Assembly: GCA_002943765.1 (NCBI GenBank)
Contig: PQWQ01000003.1
Span: 62,001-126,000 of the forward strand
Reading direction: 5' to 3'
From: Psoroptes ovis
Taxonomy: Eukaryota; Arthropoda; Arachnida; Sarcoptiformes; Psoroptidae
DNA length: 64,000 nucleotides
This document shows, piece after piece, positions 45,884-58,776 of the stretch (positions are counted from its first letter, which is position 1; every line of letters begins with the position of its first letter). The notes under the pieces are model-generated. The model had not been told where the DNA came from. It saw nothing but the letters and a program-made list of their open reading frames with translations, and ran no database searches. Both the position numbers and the translations under genes were made by a program.

Positions 45884-48837
45884 GCTGTATCGTTTTGCTT
45901 ATCGAATAAATGCGGATAATTTCAGGTAAATCAAAAGAAGATTAAACAATTCAAACGATTTGTGATCGAAGAAAATGAATAAGAAATTCCGAAGAATGTC
46001 TACGACGAATGAAAATGGCTGAGAAATTCTTACAACTACTAAAATACAACTAAATGAAATTTTCAAATTCTTTAAATAGACATAAGAATTGAAATAAGAA
46101 ATCGAACAAACAAAACAAAATAATTAAAACAACAAACAAACAAAATGATCAAAGAATTTATGACAATTTTAAAATTCTCCACAACAACAAGTTTAATGCA
46201 CGAAATTGGCAAGAATCACATTCACATTTTATTTTCAAACAACGTCAATGCCAAAAAACGACATTCAAAATACCATGAAAATATTTAGCGAATTGTATCA
46301 AAATAATATTAGATTGTCCGGAAGGTTCTGGCCGATTTTCATGAGCAACTCTATTGATTAAGGGAAATTAACTTTTCGGACAACCTAATATATTCGAAAA
46401 TTATTACGTCGAAAAATCATTGTGAAATTCTGATGTCATTGAATGTGTATATTCCATTGAATATAGTTGAAAAATTTAATATTATTATCATTCAATGGCA
46501 GAATTTAAAGAATTATTCTTGCAATTCATTCTTCATTTATTTGTTTATTCATGAATTCATCCGAATCAATTTAAACAACGAATCAATGAAGTTGGTGACA
46601 ATGAAAATTCAAGAATTGTTTGTGTTCGTAGAAGCAAATGAATGAATGAATGCTTGATCAATGAAAAATCAACAAATTGCGACAAAGACAATGCGAATTA
46701 TACAAATGACAAATTGAAATATTTGTCAAAATTTTAACTTGAAACACATGGAAATCATCAATGAAAATCATTTACCCGAATCATTGAAATCAATTTGATT
46801 GATCTCATAGGACAACAACAATTTTCGCCAATTATTAACTTGTCACTTGTCATTTTGTTTTAGATTAACCGAAAAAAAAACTAAACTTGGTCATGGCCAA
46901 TTGTCATAAATTGAAATACAAAATTTCATTTTTCATTTCATTCAATTCATTTTTGACAATTGTATCTTTTATCAATCGATGGTCATTCGAATATATTTCA
47001 ATTTTCATAAAACTATTTTCCACAGCGATCGTCGTCGATGATAATGATGATCAAAGCCAATGAATCAGTAAAGAGTTGATAGTTAGTTTATCGCGTATTT
47101 CAAGAGCTATACATCTATGAAATTTCGAAATTATCATCAATCGACAATCGCATGTCCTCGAGCGATTGATGATTGTTTATTTACATCATCATCATCATCA
47201 TAATCGAATGAAACGATTGCTGAGAGAACAACAACGAAAATCAACGATGTGAATCAACGATTCATATCTTCGTTGAAGAGAAAGTTACCACTCATCTTGA
47301 TCGATCAAAAGACAAGAGAAAATCACAGATCTATGATCAAAGATGTGAGCTTTCAAGTCTCTTTTTAAGAAATTTAATCATTTGAAATTATTGCAAAACA
47401 ATAGCCACAAGTTACTGATCCATTATCATCGAATTGATTTCTTCAGACAAACAAATGAATGAATAGATGCCCACCTTCGAATACGAAGTGAGTAAGAGTT
47501 GTTCAGGTGGTTGTTTGTTGTTGATATCTTCTTCTGCTGATGCTGATTTGTTTGTCTGATGTTTTAGGTAACTTAATTCTTTATATTAACCATCTTTCGA
47601 CAAAAATTATTCGTATTTAAAGCCTTGTCGTTATGCATCAATGTTGGTCATGTAAGTTGTTTGAGAATTTTCGAAAAATTTCCATTTTTGACCTGGAAAA
47701 ACTACGACTAAAACTTCGACAAATTTTGACAAGTAAAACGACAAAGTAAACGACATTAGTCAGCCCAAACCAAGTCTAGCCAAGCATGAGCGTCATCTGA
47801 CATCTTTAAAAGTATGTCAAAAGCTTAGCATTTCTCCGAAAATTTCTCTGACCACTGGTCAGTCTTAGTTTTTCTTCAATTATTTTAAATAACTTCAAGA
47901 CTTAGACTTAGTAAATTTCAAGGTTTTTTTCCAATAGGTAGTAGCTCAGTTTAGTTACTGTTATTTAATTATTTCAATGATTACAATGCTTTTCAAATGT
48001 GTGTAAGCAAATATAAAATAAATAAATAAATAAATGGCAGGTATCTTTGAACAAGTTCTTCTGCTAAGTAGAATCTGTCATATTCACCATTCAGAGCACT
48101 GACTAATGCCTAGTCATATTGAGAGGAGAATAGAAAAATACCTGTTTTTGATTTTAGATTTTTTGATATTTTCCTTAAATAAAACAAGAAAATTAATGAA
48201 ATTCCAGCAGTATTTCTATGTGCAAACACACTGAAAATGAAATAATCTTAATAATTTGCATTTTTTGAATACAATTGTACATTGTATGAATGGTTATTTT
48301 AATATTTGCTTTGAAACTGAGTTGATTTTGAATCATTGATTTTGAATTGAAATATCAATGACTGTATGTGTTTGTAAAAGTATTAAATCAAAAGTGTTAA
48401 AATGATTCATTTGATTCATTCATTGAATTATTTGAAATATTTCATTTAAATTAATAAGAAAAAGTACAAAATTCATTCAAAGTGAATCATTCATTTGAAC
48501 ATTAGTTTATGTGTGTTCAGTGTGTGTGTGTGCATCAGTTTCAATACATTTCATTGATATTTCAATGTTTCAATATCAATGTTTTTGTCATTTTTAAAAT
48601 TAATAAAAACAACCCTTTAAACCCTTTAAATAGTTTAAATTGAAACCTTTAAAATTTTTAAAATTTGAAATTTTGTGCCATTGTTTTGTCGATGCTTTGT
48701 GTCTCTGAATAATTATTTTGATTTATTTCAATTGAATTTCATTTATTTGAATTTATATTTTTTCAAATTCATTCAATTCCTCATTCATTCATCAACCACA
48801 AAAATCACCCTGAAAAGATCTATATGTTGCAATCAAA
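45884..48837. other. Long non-coding region with one MITE
   Basis: About 3 kb of AT-rich DNA. It holds MITE copy 10 at 46309-46389. No exon is supported. A TG-repeat and ATTC tracts occur near 48420-48560. The final part is the 5' flank of the cyclase-family gene. Confidence 0.5.
46309..46389. mobile_element. Mariner-type MITE copy 10 (subfamily B)
   Basis: Left end TTAGATTGTCCGGAAGGTTC, right end ACTTTTCGGACAACCTAATA. The interior TTCATGAGCAACTCTATTGA is shared with copies 12 and 13 and defines a second subfamily with a less palindromic core. Confidence 0.85.
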
Positions 48838-50225
48838 ATGGCCATACTAGGATTGATAGCCATTTATCTGTTGTTGGTGTTGAAACCATTCTTCTTCCTT
48901 CAAATATCCGCACATCGTATGACTGTTGACCTAAGCTATAAAATGGACTCGAAAATAATGAAATGGATTACGGCACGTCCATACGAGCTCCGGATTATGG
49001 CTCGTGATAAAAATCTTGGTAATAAAACTATTCGGTAAGTTTTTTCACCTTTAATTTCACTTTATTTCTACATTCGGGAACCCAATATATTTCCATATCC
49101 GATAATTTGAAATGTTTGATTGATATTCAATTCTCAACACTGACCACTGACCATGACCTGATGATTTTCAATAATAATAAAATTTATGAGGTGTAAATGG
49201 GAAATTTCTTCGATTTTCTCGGGAATTTCGAGTCATTTGCTGGCTTTGGCTATTGATTATATACGAAATTAGACATTTTCCAAAGGTTGTTTGGTTGATT
49301 TGTTTAAATCGTACAAATATTTACTCAGAACCAAAATATTTAATCGAAATAATACTCAATCAAAGCTAGATTAACACTAGTATTTATTGCAGTGAAAATT
49401 ATCTGAATTTCATGGTTTAAAGTTTTAATTCGTAGTTTTAAAACTGGATTTCGTAATTTTACCATTAGAAATTCCATTCAAAACTACGAAAATTAACTTT
49501 AAATAAAAACCCTAAATGATTTTATTTATTTATTTTTTGATTTTATATTTAATAAAATATAATAATAATATTAATATTAATAATGATAATAATGATAATA
49601 AATTAGAATACAATCGGATGAATTATTTATGGCAACACATACTGGTACACATTTAGATGCACCTATACATTTTGGTGGTGCCGATAAATGGACAGTTGCC
49701 GATATACCGTTGCAAAATTTAATAAATCGTCCATTAGCTATTATTGATGTACATGAACAGGCGAGCAATCAATTGGATTATCTTGTCACTGTTCGTGATA
49801 TTATTGAATGGGAAAAAATTAATGGTGAAATAGCGGATAATTCAGTGATAATTCTACGTACCGGTTGGTCACATAGATGGCCAAATAAGCTGAATTATTT
49901 CGGAACGGAAACCAATGATCCTAACCAAGCACATTTTCCTGGTCTTCATCCGAATGCAGCTCAATGGCTCATACAATATCGTAAAATTGTCGGCGTTGGT
50001 ATTGATGGTCCATCAATTGATTGTGGACAATGTCAACGAAAAGGTGCCCACGTTATTTTGAATAGTAATAACAAGTATATTTTGGAAAATATTGAAAAAT
50101 CAATATTTGCATTGAAACCGACTGGTGCAACCATAACTATAATCCCGCTGAAATTGGCCGATGCAAGTGGTTGTCCGGTGCGGCCAATAGCTGAATATCA
50201 GCTTGATAGTCATGATGAATCGTAA
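48838..50225 (+). CDS. Cyclase-family (kynurenine formamidase-like) hydrolase, form 1 (271 aa)
   Basis: Exons 48838-49034 and 49607-50225 with a 572-bp intron, phase 2; 271 residues. The N-terminal hydrophobic segment (AILGLIAIYLLLVLKPFFFL) is a signal peptide or anchor, followed by VDLSYKMD, the usual first strand of the family. The metal-binding signature is ATHTGTHLDAPIHFGG. The other family blocks also appear: TGWSHRWPN, HFPGLHPNAAQWL, GVGIDGPSIDCGQ and SGCPVRPIAEY. The family uses a Zn/Mn centre to hydrolyse amides or cyclic substrates; bacterial members act as N-formylkynurenine formamidase, and the animal substrate is not certain. It is likely secreted or lumenal. A second, closely related 3' exon lies at 51598. 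Confidence 0.85.
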
Positions 50226-51597
50226 TTAATAATTGAATGATGACAATAAACAAATCAAATAACTCAAACATTGTTCAAACATTAATCATTGATTGATCAA
50301 TACATTTTCCACAATTGTTATCATTTGTTATCGCTTTGTTTTATCTGTTATTTTTCCACCATTTTCTAACCATTCATTATCACCATTGAAATGCGACAAT
50401 GACAATAGCCATAAAGACAACAATATCGACTTGACTATTGTACATTTTCAAATCAATAACCATCAATAAACATGAATAAATAAATTGATTTCATATTGAT
50501 TTTCATTGATATTTGTCAAAACACATATCTGAATGAACATATTTCTTGAAAATAAATCATTTTTGAATTGTTTGATAAATAATATGATTGATTGAGCTTC
50601 TTTATTCTTATTCATCCATTGAAAATACTTATTTCAAAATAATTTTCCTCAAATCATTTGATTAATTCATTTGGAAATTTTCTCCGATTCTCTTCTTTGT
50701 GATATTGATTAACTATGACACATGATAATAATAATAATAATAATACAGAATGATTTCACATTTCTTACAATTTCACAATTTAAATCTTTATATATTCTTA
50801 AGAAATTATTATTTATATTTGTTCGGACACTCGACAACCAAACAATCATTGGCGATGATAAATATCGAGACAATATTTAACAATGAAATTTGAATGGAAA
50901 AACTTTGTCCCAAAAATGTGAACAACAAGATCCGGTCACACAATTTCTTAGACCAAAGATAACAAAGTATTTTTGACCATCTTCTTGGTCTTATTTCATT
51001 GGCATTTCAATGGTATCAATGAGATTCAATGACGCTTTGTCGGTTGGTTGTTCTGGTTGTTTTCATTGGTGCTCCATTTGGTCATTAATCTTCCATCTCT
51101 CATGTGTCCTAAATAATTTTCGTTGATCATAATTTATAAGTGTTGTTGGGGATGCTGTCGATGTTGCTGGGGCTATTGTTGTCGATGGTGATGATGGTGC
51201 AGATACATAAATAATTTTCACAAAAATGCCATGACATAAAGCTACAAATACATACACACAGATGATAAATAGAGTTGAATATCTTGAGATGATGATCAGA
51301 CAACAGCCACAACAATAGCCCTAAAAATATTCTTGAAATTCATTTTTTATTCTGATTATATCACATTTGAAAATTCATGAATATTCAAAATATTTTTTTT
51401 CTAAGGACTATAGTTTGTATTAGAATTATTTATGATCACATTTATTTGATTTGATGGTCAGTGCTCGGGCTTTGATTTAGTTCAGATTATTCGAAACTTT
51501 GACAATTGTCAATTTTCATTAGGTTATGACCTTTAAAATGATCATTTTTATTAATTAACGAAATTAATTAAAATTCAATTTTTTTAATTTTTCAAAG
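50226..51597. other. Spacer between the two cyclase 3' exons
   Basis: On the plus strand I find no second copy of the first cyclase exon (no VDLSY-like block). It may hold one small minus-strand gene (51063-51257, listed separately). Otherwise the DNA is AT-rich with AATAAA signals around 50240-50560. Confidence 0.5.
51063..51257 (-). CDS. Possible small secreted peptide (64 aa), uncertain
   Basis: A minus-strand open frame. The N-terminus is hydrophobic and signal-like (MYVFVALCHGIFVKIIYVSA), followed by an Ala/Ser/Thr/Pro-rich stretch (SPSTTIAPATSTASPTT) and a charged end (RTHERWKINDQMEHQ). The composition is more protein-like than the surrounding AT-rich DNA, but there is no homology or splice evidence. 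An upstream minus-strand frame near 51300-51350 (MNFKNIFRAIVVAVV) could be an alternative first exon. Confidence 0.3.
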   Translation of the reverse strand: MYVFVALCHGIFVKIIYVSAPSSPSTTIAPATSTASPTTLINYDQRKLFRTHERWKINDQMEHQ

Positions 51598-52345
51598 ATA
51601 TCAATCAGATGAAATATTCATGGCCACCCATACCGGTACCCACATGGATGCACCGTTACATTTTGGTGGTAAAGATAAATGGTCCATCGCCGATATTCCG
51701 CTGGAGAATTTGATCGATCTACCCATACATGTAGTGGATATTGTTGCACAATCACAAAAAGAACGTGATTATCAAATGACTGTGGATGATTTAATGGAAT
51801 ATGAACAAAAACACGGGCTTATTGAATCGGATTCGGTTGTGATAATTCGAACTGGTTGGTCAAGATTTTGGCCAAATAAATTGGATTATTTCGGAACGGA
51901 TACGAATGATGATAAATTAACACATTTCCCCGGGTTACATCCAACAGCTGCACAATGGCTGGTCGATAAACGAATCGTTGGCCTAGGTATTGATGGTCCA
52001 TCAGTTGATTGTGGACAATGTGTTGATTATGCGTCACATATCATTTTGAATGAAAATAATATTTATACCTTGGAAAACTTGGAACAATCAATATTTGAAT
52101 TACCACCAACAGGTGCAAAACTTACAGTATTACCCCTTAAATTAGCTGATTCAAGTGGTTGTCCAGTACGACCAATCGCTACATTTATGCATCATCATCA
52201 TCATCATACACTTGGTGAATCTCATCCATTGAACAATGGTCATATGATCGGATTATCATCAGTGTATTCACTTTGCATCTCATCAATACATTTACTTTGC
52301 ATCTCATTAATTATAATCTTTAATTTTTTCAATTTTTTAATGTAA
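51598..52345 (+). CDS. Cyclase-family hydrolase 3' exon, form 2 (about 249 aa coded here)
   Basis: One long exon following a CAAAG acceptor at 51597. It starts YQSDEIFMATHTGTHMDAPLHFGG, in the same phase and at the same residue as exon 2 of form 1 (IQSDELFMATHTGTHLDAP). All catalytic blocks are present (HTGTHMDAP, HFPGLHPTAAQWL, GIDGPSVDCGQ, SGCPVRPIA). It lacks any visible first exon of its own. It may splice to the exon at 48838 as an alternative terminal exon, or it may be a tandem duplicate with a missed or lost 5' exon. The C-terminus differs from form 1: a natural six-His run, then a hydrophobic tail (LCISSIHLLCISLIIIFNFF) that looks like a GPI-attachment signal or tail anchor. Confidence 0.75.
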
Positions 52346-53236
52346 TTTTTCTCAGTTAAAAATCTTAAAATTTCAAATTTTTTCAAATCTTTAAAATCGT
52401 ATACACTAGATGACAGGTTAAATTATTTTAAATTTTAAAATTTTAAAAATTTTTCGAATTAAAATAAAATAAAATTGAATTTGAATCAATATAATTACTT
52501 CCTAATTGCTTTAAGTAAGATGATTATAATCTAAGAAAAATATATGCGACGTATAAGAATATGACAAGATTTGTATCGAATTTATTAACATTTAATCATG
52601 TTCAAAAATAAGAAATGAATAATAATGTTGTCATTGGAATGTATTTGAAAAAAATATTGGTGAAATATACAAATGAGATGTATGTTTGAATCTATGACGA
52701 TGAATTATTATTATGATAAAATTTGACGTATTTTTTGCTCCCGATTTGAAATAAATAATATCTCCTCTATTTTTTTAAAAATCGTTGATTTTGATTAACC
52801 CTTTTGGTTCATTATTTACACAGAAAAAAGATGTACCCTTAAAATTCGGCCCCGAATTTTTCCCTTTGGTTTAGTCGATTGTTTGATTCTCGAATCGTAT
52901 GATCCGTTGATTTTCACGGGTCAAGATCTGTAATGGTGAATAAAAGATTGAAATAATCTGGTGAAAATGACCCTAATGTTAAGATATTTCATACATTTTC
53001 TTAAGAAATATTCCTTTAAGGAATTAAGGAATCCCAAAATTGAAATAAAATAAAATTAAATTCTGAAGTTATTAAAACCAATCAGAACACCATCACCATA
53101 TTGATCAAATGATAATAATACTTGAAATTATTACATATATGATATAGTAACCATCACCATAATTTGAGAAAAATTATCAATCAAAGTTAATTATTTTGTT
53201 TTGTTTAAATATTAATTAATTACAAAAACAACCCGT
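52346..53236. other. Convergent spacer, no feature seen
   Basis: AT-rich DNA between the cyclase form 2 stop and the MMP stop. PolyA-like AATAAAATAAAATT occurs at about 52460-52475. Nothing else is recognised. Confidence 0.5.
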
Positions 53237-56200
53237 TCACCAAGATAATTGTAATAATATCATTATCAATGTCGTTATCGTTGTCGCTGTTGTTGTCATT
53301 GTGAATAACTTACAATTTTGTATTGTTTCATTCAATGATGACGCTGATGATGATGATGATTTGGACAGATGTTCATTTAGGATTTCATCACTTTCAGGTA
53401 CACCATGCATATGCCATTCACTAGTATTTAATGATATCGATGAATCAGTTAGCGCATTTGCAAATGGTTGATCATTATCTCCAGAATTATTATCATTTAA
53501 AAGACCAAAAAATGATCGAATACTGTTGGCAAATGAATGACCTGAATGACTTTGAGGGTTAGTGTTACTGCTGCTGCTGCTGCTGCTACGTCTTTTAGAT
53601 GGACGACGTTTGAGTTTACGGCTTAGCGATTGACAATCGAACCACCATTGTGATGTTTGCCGTGGGAATGATGGTTTGGCACGTTTATCAATCTGAGAGT
53701 TTTGAATTGAATTCATTATGGTCAAATATGGTCGATTTCGAATTTCAAAAATTACCTCAAAATCAATATCATTAAAACGATAATATAATGGTCCTTTGAA
53801 AAAATAAGTCATCCCGTTTTCCCAACGGAATGCAGCATCGATACGCGTTGGGATACCATTCCAATTTCGTATCGATTTTGGATATTGTTTCGATACTGGC
53901 TGTTCGTTTTTCGAATCAAAACGCCAATATTCGTTTCCTTTGAAAAAATATGTTTTGCCATTTCCTCCCCAAACAAATGCAGCATCAACATTGTCTGGTA
54001 TGCCAGCAAAACCATTGTTTATCAATTTCGGATATCCTTTGTCCATACGCATATTTTTGAATCGCCAATATTTATTGCCCTAATACAGTTGAAATCAAAA
54101 TCGATAAATCAAATTTAATGTTATTTTTCATTTTTCAAAATTCACAAACCTTAAAGAAAAATGTTTTACCATCGGCCCATGTTAATGCTGCATTTAGATT
54201 GCCAGGCAAACCATCCCAATCGGATGAAATACGTCTCGGGTAACCATCAGCAATACCAGATGTTTCGATACGCCAATAATAATTACCTTTGAATACATAT
54301 GTGGTGCCATCAGCTACACGAGTGACAGCATCAATACTTGGATCTTGACATAGGTCAGGTCCATCACCGGACGGATCAGGTTCTCTTGGTCTTTGTGTTG
54401 ATGGTTTATTATTATCATCATTATCATCGATAGTGTTTTCATCATCATTATAACCATATAATGCTTGTATTGCTAACACATCATCTTGATGTAGCTTAAA
54501 TTTTGGTTTATATTTTTGATAAAATGGTGCCATTAATGAATCACGTACACTACTGTGGCCAAGACCTAATGAATGTCCTAATTCATGTGCAGCTACTTGA
54601 AATATGTTTGTACCTATCAATTCGATTAATTAAAAATTAAAAGATTTAGCAAAGAAATTAAAAATGACCAAATAAATTCAAATTATTCGAAATCTATAGC
54701 CTTACCAGAATACGAGCCAACAGTCCAATGTTCTTCATTATCAAAATGTGCATCACCACCATATTGTGGAAAGTAAGCATGTGCCAATGTATTACCAGGA
54801 CCATCAAATGGGTCACCATCATCATGTTCACCCGAAACAAATTTGATTTCAATATGAACACGACCTTTATCTTTGACGGTGAAATTCAGCGGTGTTACTT
54901 CGGCCCAAACTTGAAATGCACGCGCTATTTCACGATCAACATCTCGTTTACGAAGATTTTTGGCCGATGGATATTGTGATATACGATATGTTAATTCAGT
55001 ACGACGCCATTTGGATCCTAATTATTTTAAAATTTTAAAAAATTCAAATAATTTGACACAATCAACAATTATAAAGCTAACCTTGTAATGCATAACGTTT
55101 ACGACGACGACGAGCTTCTTCACCACCACCATGGCCATCTAAATCTCGATTGCCGCATCTCGGAGCATTCATCATTTGTATTGTTTCTTCATCAAGGATA
55201 CCTTATTGAAAATTTCATGGGAAAATGAAATATTTCGAAAAATTGAAATACGGAAAACCATGAACAACGATAGACAAAGGATTGACAATTGTCAAATTGA
55301 AAGTATTCAAAGTATTGAAATATATTAGATTGTCCGAAAAGTTTTTGTCGATTATATCGTAGGAAATAATGAGAAAATCGGCAAGTACTTATCGGACAAC
55401 CTAATAAATAAATTCAAATAAATACAAACCTGTTTCATTTAAACCAGCAAAACGTTGAAATTCCATAACGGCATGTGAATAAATATTTTCCGATATCAAA
55501 TGTGATGATGCTGAATCTTCTTTTTGATCATTCATATAACCGAAACGTTGTAAGTAGCTCTGTAAGGGTAGAATAAGGGTATGAAAAACATCATAAAACA
55601 CCTTGAAAAAAGAGAGAAGTATAAAAAGGAAAGCTTTCCATGCATAATTCACAAGTGACAAGTCAGTGAACTTGACTGAATGAAAGTAGTTGAAAAGTGA
55701 CCAGTGAAAAAGTGACCGTTGATTTCATTCATTTTGACCAATAAACATATCTTAAACACGTCTATGACTAATCAAAAAAAAAAAAAAAATGGAAAACAAA
55801 AATTTCGTTAGAGGTTTTTTGACCCTTTCAAAGATGATTTAAGAAAAAAATTGAACTAAGACGTCGTCGACCTTTAAGTTAATTCATGAATGGACAGGTC
55901 ATTAAAACATGAATCATCTGTCTATTTCAATCAAGATTCATTTAGTGAAAGAGATAGAAACGAAAGGATTGTTTTTGATTTATTTGATTTAAATGTATAT
56001 TCACCCCCCACTTTTTGTTGTTGTTGCTTTTGTCTTATCAAATATCAGACATACACACACCGCACACACATAAATCAAGGTAAAATCCTTCCGTTTTCGG
56101 GGTAATCTTTGAATCAAAGTTGATTTATTTAAGATTGAAATAATGAAAAATTGCAAACTTTCATTGCAACATTATCATCATCATTAACATTGAATGATGA

Positions 56201-58573
56201 TGGTTAGTCATCAACGAAATTATCAGATTAATCTGATAATTTCATGGTTAAAAACTGGTCTCAGCGATGATTAAATGATGATAATCATCGATGAGATCAG
56301 CGAACTTGTGAATCGACAGCCGAAATGATTAAAAATTGAAAACGATTTCAATTAAAGCGAAACTTAAAACCTTTGAAAACGTATTAAAATGATGAATGAA
56401 AGAAACCAATAACCTTGAACCAATTTACTAATGACTAATGGACAGCTATGGACACACACATACACAGAGAATTCGCCCGGTGTGAATGACTGCTATGAAT
56501 AAAAGGTAAATGTACTTTTATACGATGATATAAGTCCATAGTACCGTTTAACGGGTTATAATTTTCAACTTTTACCAGTTTCTCAGAGGAAAATTAATAA
56601 AAGAAAAAGTTCAATTTTCACCAGTCACCATTTTTCTACTTTGATTTTCTTTGTTGGGAGAAATTTTCAAAAATTGATAATTGTCAAAAACAAACAGAAT
56701 TAAACTGTGAGAAAACTTCCTCATTCACCCATTCATTCATTCATTCACTCATTGAATTCATATTTCTTTGAATAATTCATGAATGAATTCAAATTTTCAA
56801 TTGAAAATTTCAATGCTATTCTTGGGTGTTTTGTTTCAACAACACATCTTCACATTCATTTCCACGTTTCAACGAAAAACGGTGGGCAAACATAAGGAAT
56901 TTCAAAAATAGAAAAATAATCAAATCAAAAATCAAGGAGATTCACTGATTTATCTAATCAAATAAATGATAAACACAACGCAAATCAAATAGAAGCTGAA
57001 ATATTCTTGTCGAATTTTTCAAGTTCAAAGGCAATGATGAATTTATCATTGAAAACTATTCATTTTATCAAATTTTCAAAATGAATAGTCTTTAAAATGA
57101 TTAGTTTTTCGAATAATCTTTCAATTCAAATGACTGAAAAATATAATTGTCAATTTGAAAAAATACTAATTAACATTAATCAAAAGTGTACTGCATCTGT
57201 GTTTACACAGAAAGATTTCAATGAATAGCCTTGATGGTTGGTTAAAGATATTCCTGAAACATTTGTTTATTGCAATTGCACCAATAAGAAGACTTAATAT
57301 TTACTTAAATCAAAGAAAAGCATTTAAAATGTAAATTTGATTAAATTATTATTGACAACAACGACAACACTTTTGAATCGTTTATTAATTGATTATTAAC
57401 TCGATGAAATTATCAACTTTTCAATGCGCATTATTCCATGTTTACATGGACATGGAAATTAAATGAAAATGAATGAAAATTGACATTATTTTAATTATTT
57501 TATGGTCAATTGCATAATTAATTAATGAATAATGATTTTCATTTTTTCAATCATCATTGTTAATTGAAATCTTTGATTGAAATTTTTGATTACTTCTTTC
57601 TGTCAAATAATAATATTTTCAATGGATGAATGCACAATCAATCAATCATTGAATCAATCAATCAATCGATTTGATTGCTTAGCTTTTCTGTCTGCATTTG
57701 TTTCTATTTCTTTTCTATGGAAGTTTATATTTTAATTATTTTTAATTCAGAAATTTCATAAATTGTTGTTTTCGAGTGACAATTGTACTTGAATGATTTT
57801 CTATTTGAAAAAAACGAAATAATTTTCTATTGTTTTTTTCATAGTTTAATAATACTTGTCTTATCTCAAATACATCAACAGACAAACCAAACAAACAAAC
57901 AAATGGCAAAATTATTAGGTAGTCCGGAAAGTTTTGACCGATTTTCATCGAGCAACTCTATCGATTAAGCCGAATTAACTTTTCGGACAACCAAATATCA
58001 TTAAAAATCATCATATTGCCTGTATGAATTAAAATAATAATCAACAATTTCTCATTAAATGACATTGGTTCATCATTTCGCTGATTATAAGCAGACAATT
58101 AATGAGAAAATTAATTTTAAATTTTAAAAATTGGCAAAAAATTCCGTCTATTACACATTCAACTGGAAACACTGGAATTTTTGCGCGAAAAAAATTTAAA
58201 ATAATTAATCAAAACTTACCATTGCACCAATATCAGATGATATGAATCGTTTTCTACGATTTGATCGTTTCGTTGTTTCTTCATCGTTATCATTATGATG
58301 ATCATTGTGATCATTATCATGATTATCATCATTGAAATTTAAATTAGGATGAATTTTTATTTGAAAATTTTGATTTTGACTTTGATTAGATTCGTATGGA
58401 GCTGCATCGATTGTCGATATTATCACATTTGAGATCACAATTATAAGTGATATGAATATGAATTTCTTTTTCTTTTGGTTTAAAGATGTAAAATTTTCAT
58501 TTTGTTTCAATGAAAATGAATGAAAATGGATTGAATGAAATCCATTTTCATTTCGTACGAAATTGAACATCAT
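53237..58573 (-). CDS. Matrix metalloprotease, Mmp2-like with probable GPI tail (719 aa)
   Basis: Seven minus-strand exons: 58220-58573, 55430-55559, 55082-55201, 54706-55017, 54150-54613, 53756-54079 and 53237-53692. All phases join to 719 residues. The start is the first ATG (MMFNFVRNEN), with an internal signal-type segment (KKFIFISLIIVISNVIIST). Domains in order are a peptidoglycan-binding-like prodomain (SYLQRFGYM...AVMEFQRFAGL), a cysteine switch PRCGNRD (Cys177), a furin-type RRRRKR site, the catalytic domain with HELGHSLGLGH (His315, 319, 325) and its Met-turn-side SLMAPFY, an Asp/Asn linker, and four hemopexin repeats (DAVTRV..YVFKGNYYWRI, AALTWADGKTFFFKG, AAFVWGGNGKTYFFKG, AAFRWENGMTYFFKG). 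After a Ser/Arg-rich stretch, the hydrophobic C-terminus (TTTATTITTLIMILLQLSW) fits GPI attachment. The role is extracellular-matrix cleavage and tissue remodelling. Intron 1 is 2.66 kb, the largest here. Confidence 0.93.
55324..55404. mobile_element. Mariner-type MITE copy 11 (subfamily A), MMP intron 2
   Basis: Left end TTAGATTGTCCGAAAAGTTT, right end CTTATCGGACAACCTAATAA, core GATTATATCGTAGGAAAT. It lies inside the 228-bp intron between MMP exons 2 and 3, which would be about 147 bp without it. Confidence 0.88.
57914..57995. mobile_element. Mariner-type MITE copy 12 (subfamily B), MMP intron 1
   Basis: Left end TTAGGTAGTCCGGAAAGTTT, right end AACTTTTCGGACAACCAAAT. The interior TTCATCGAGCAACTCTATCG matches copies 10 and 13. 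It is in the long first intron of the MMP gene. Confidence 0.88.
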
Positions 58574-58768
58574 TTTTTCAATGGAATATTTGTAGACTAT
58601 AGAATTTTCAAACTTTTTGTTTGAAATTTTTTTTCTTTGGGTATTTTTCAATGATCAATATATTATCACTGAGAATCGGAGAACAATAATGCTGGTGATG
58701 GTTTTGATGATCAAAAATGATTATCACTGAATTTGAACAAATGAAATATTTGATCAATAACGGATTGC

Positions 58769-58776
58769 TATTTATA
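58769..58776 (-). promoter_or_regulatory. TATA box of MMP gene
   Basis: Read on the minus strand, TATAAATA lies about 200 bp upstream of the MMP start codon. It is the only TATA match near this start. Confidence 0.5.

Noticed and set aside
47020..47560. Region searched for an exon because of its slightly higher GC content and CATCAT run
   Set aside because: Multiple stops in all frames and no convincing donor/acceptor pair.
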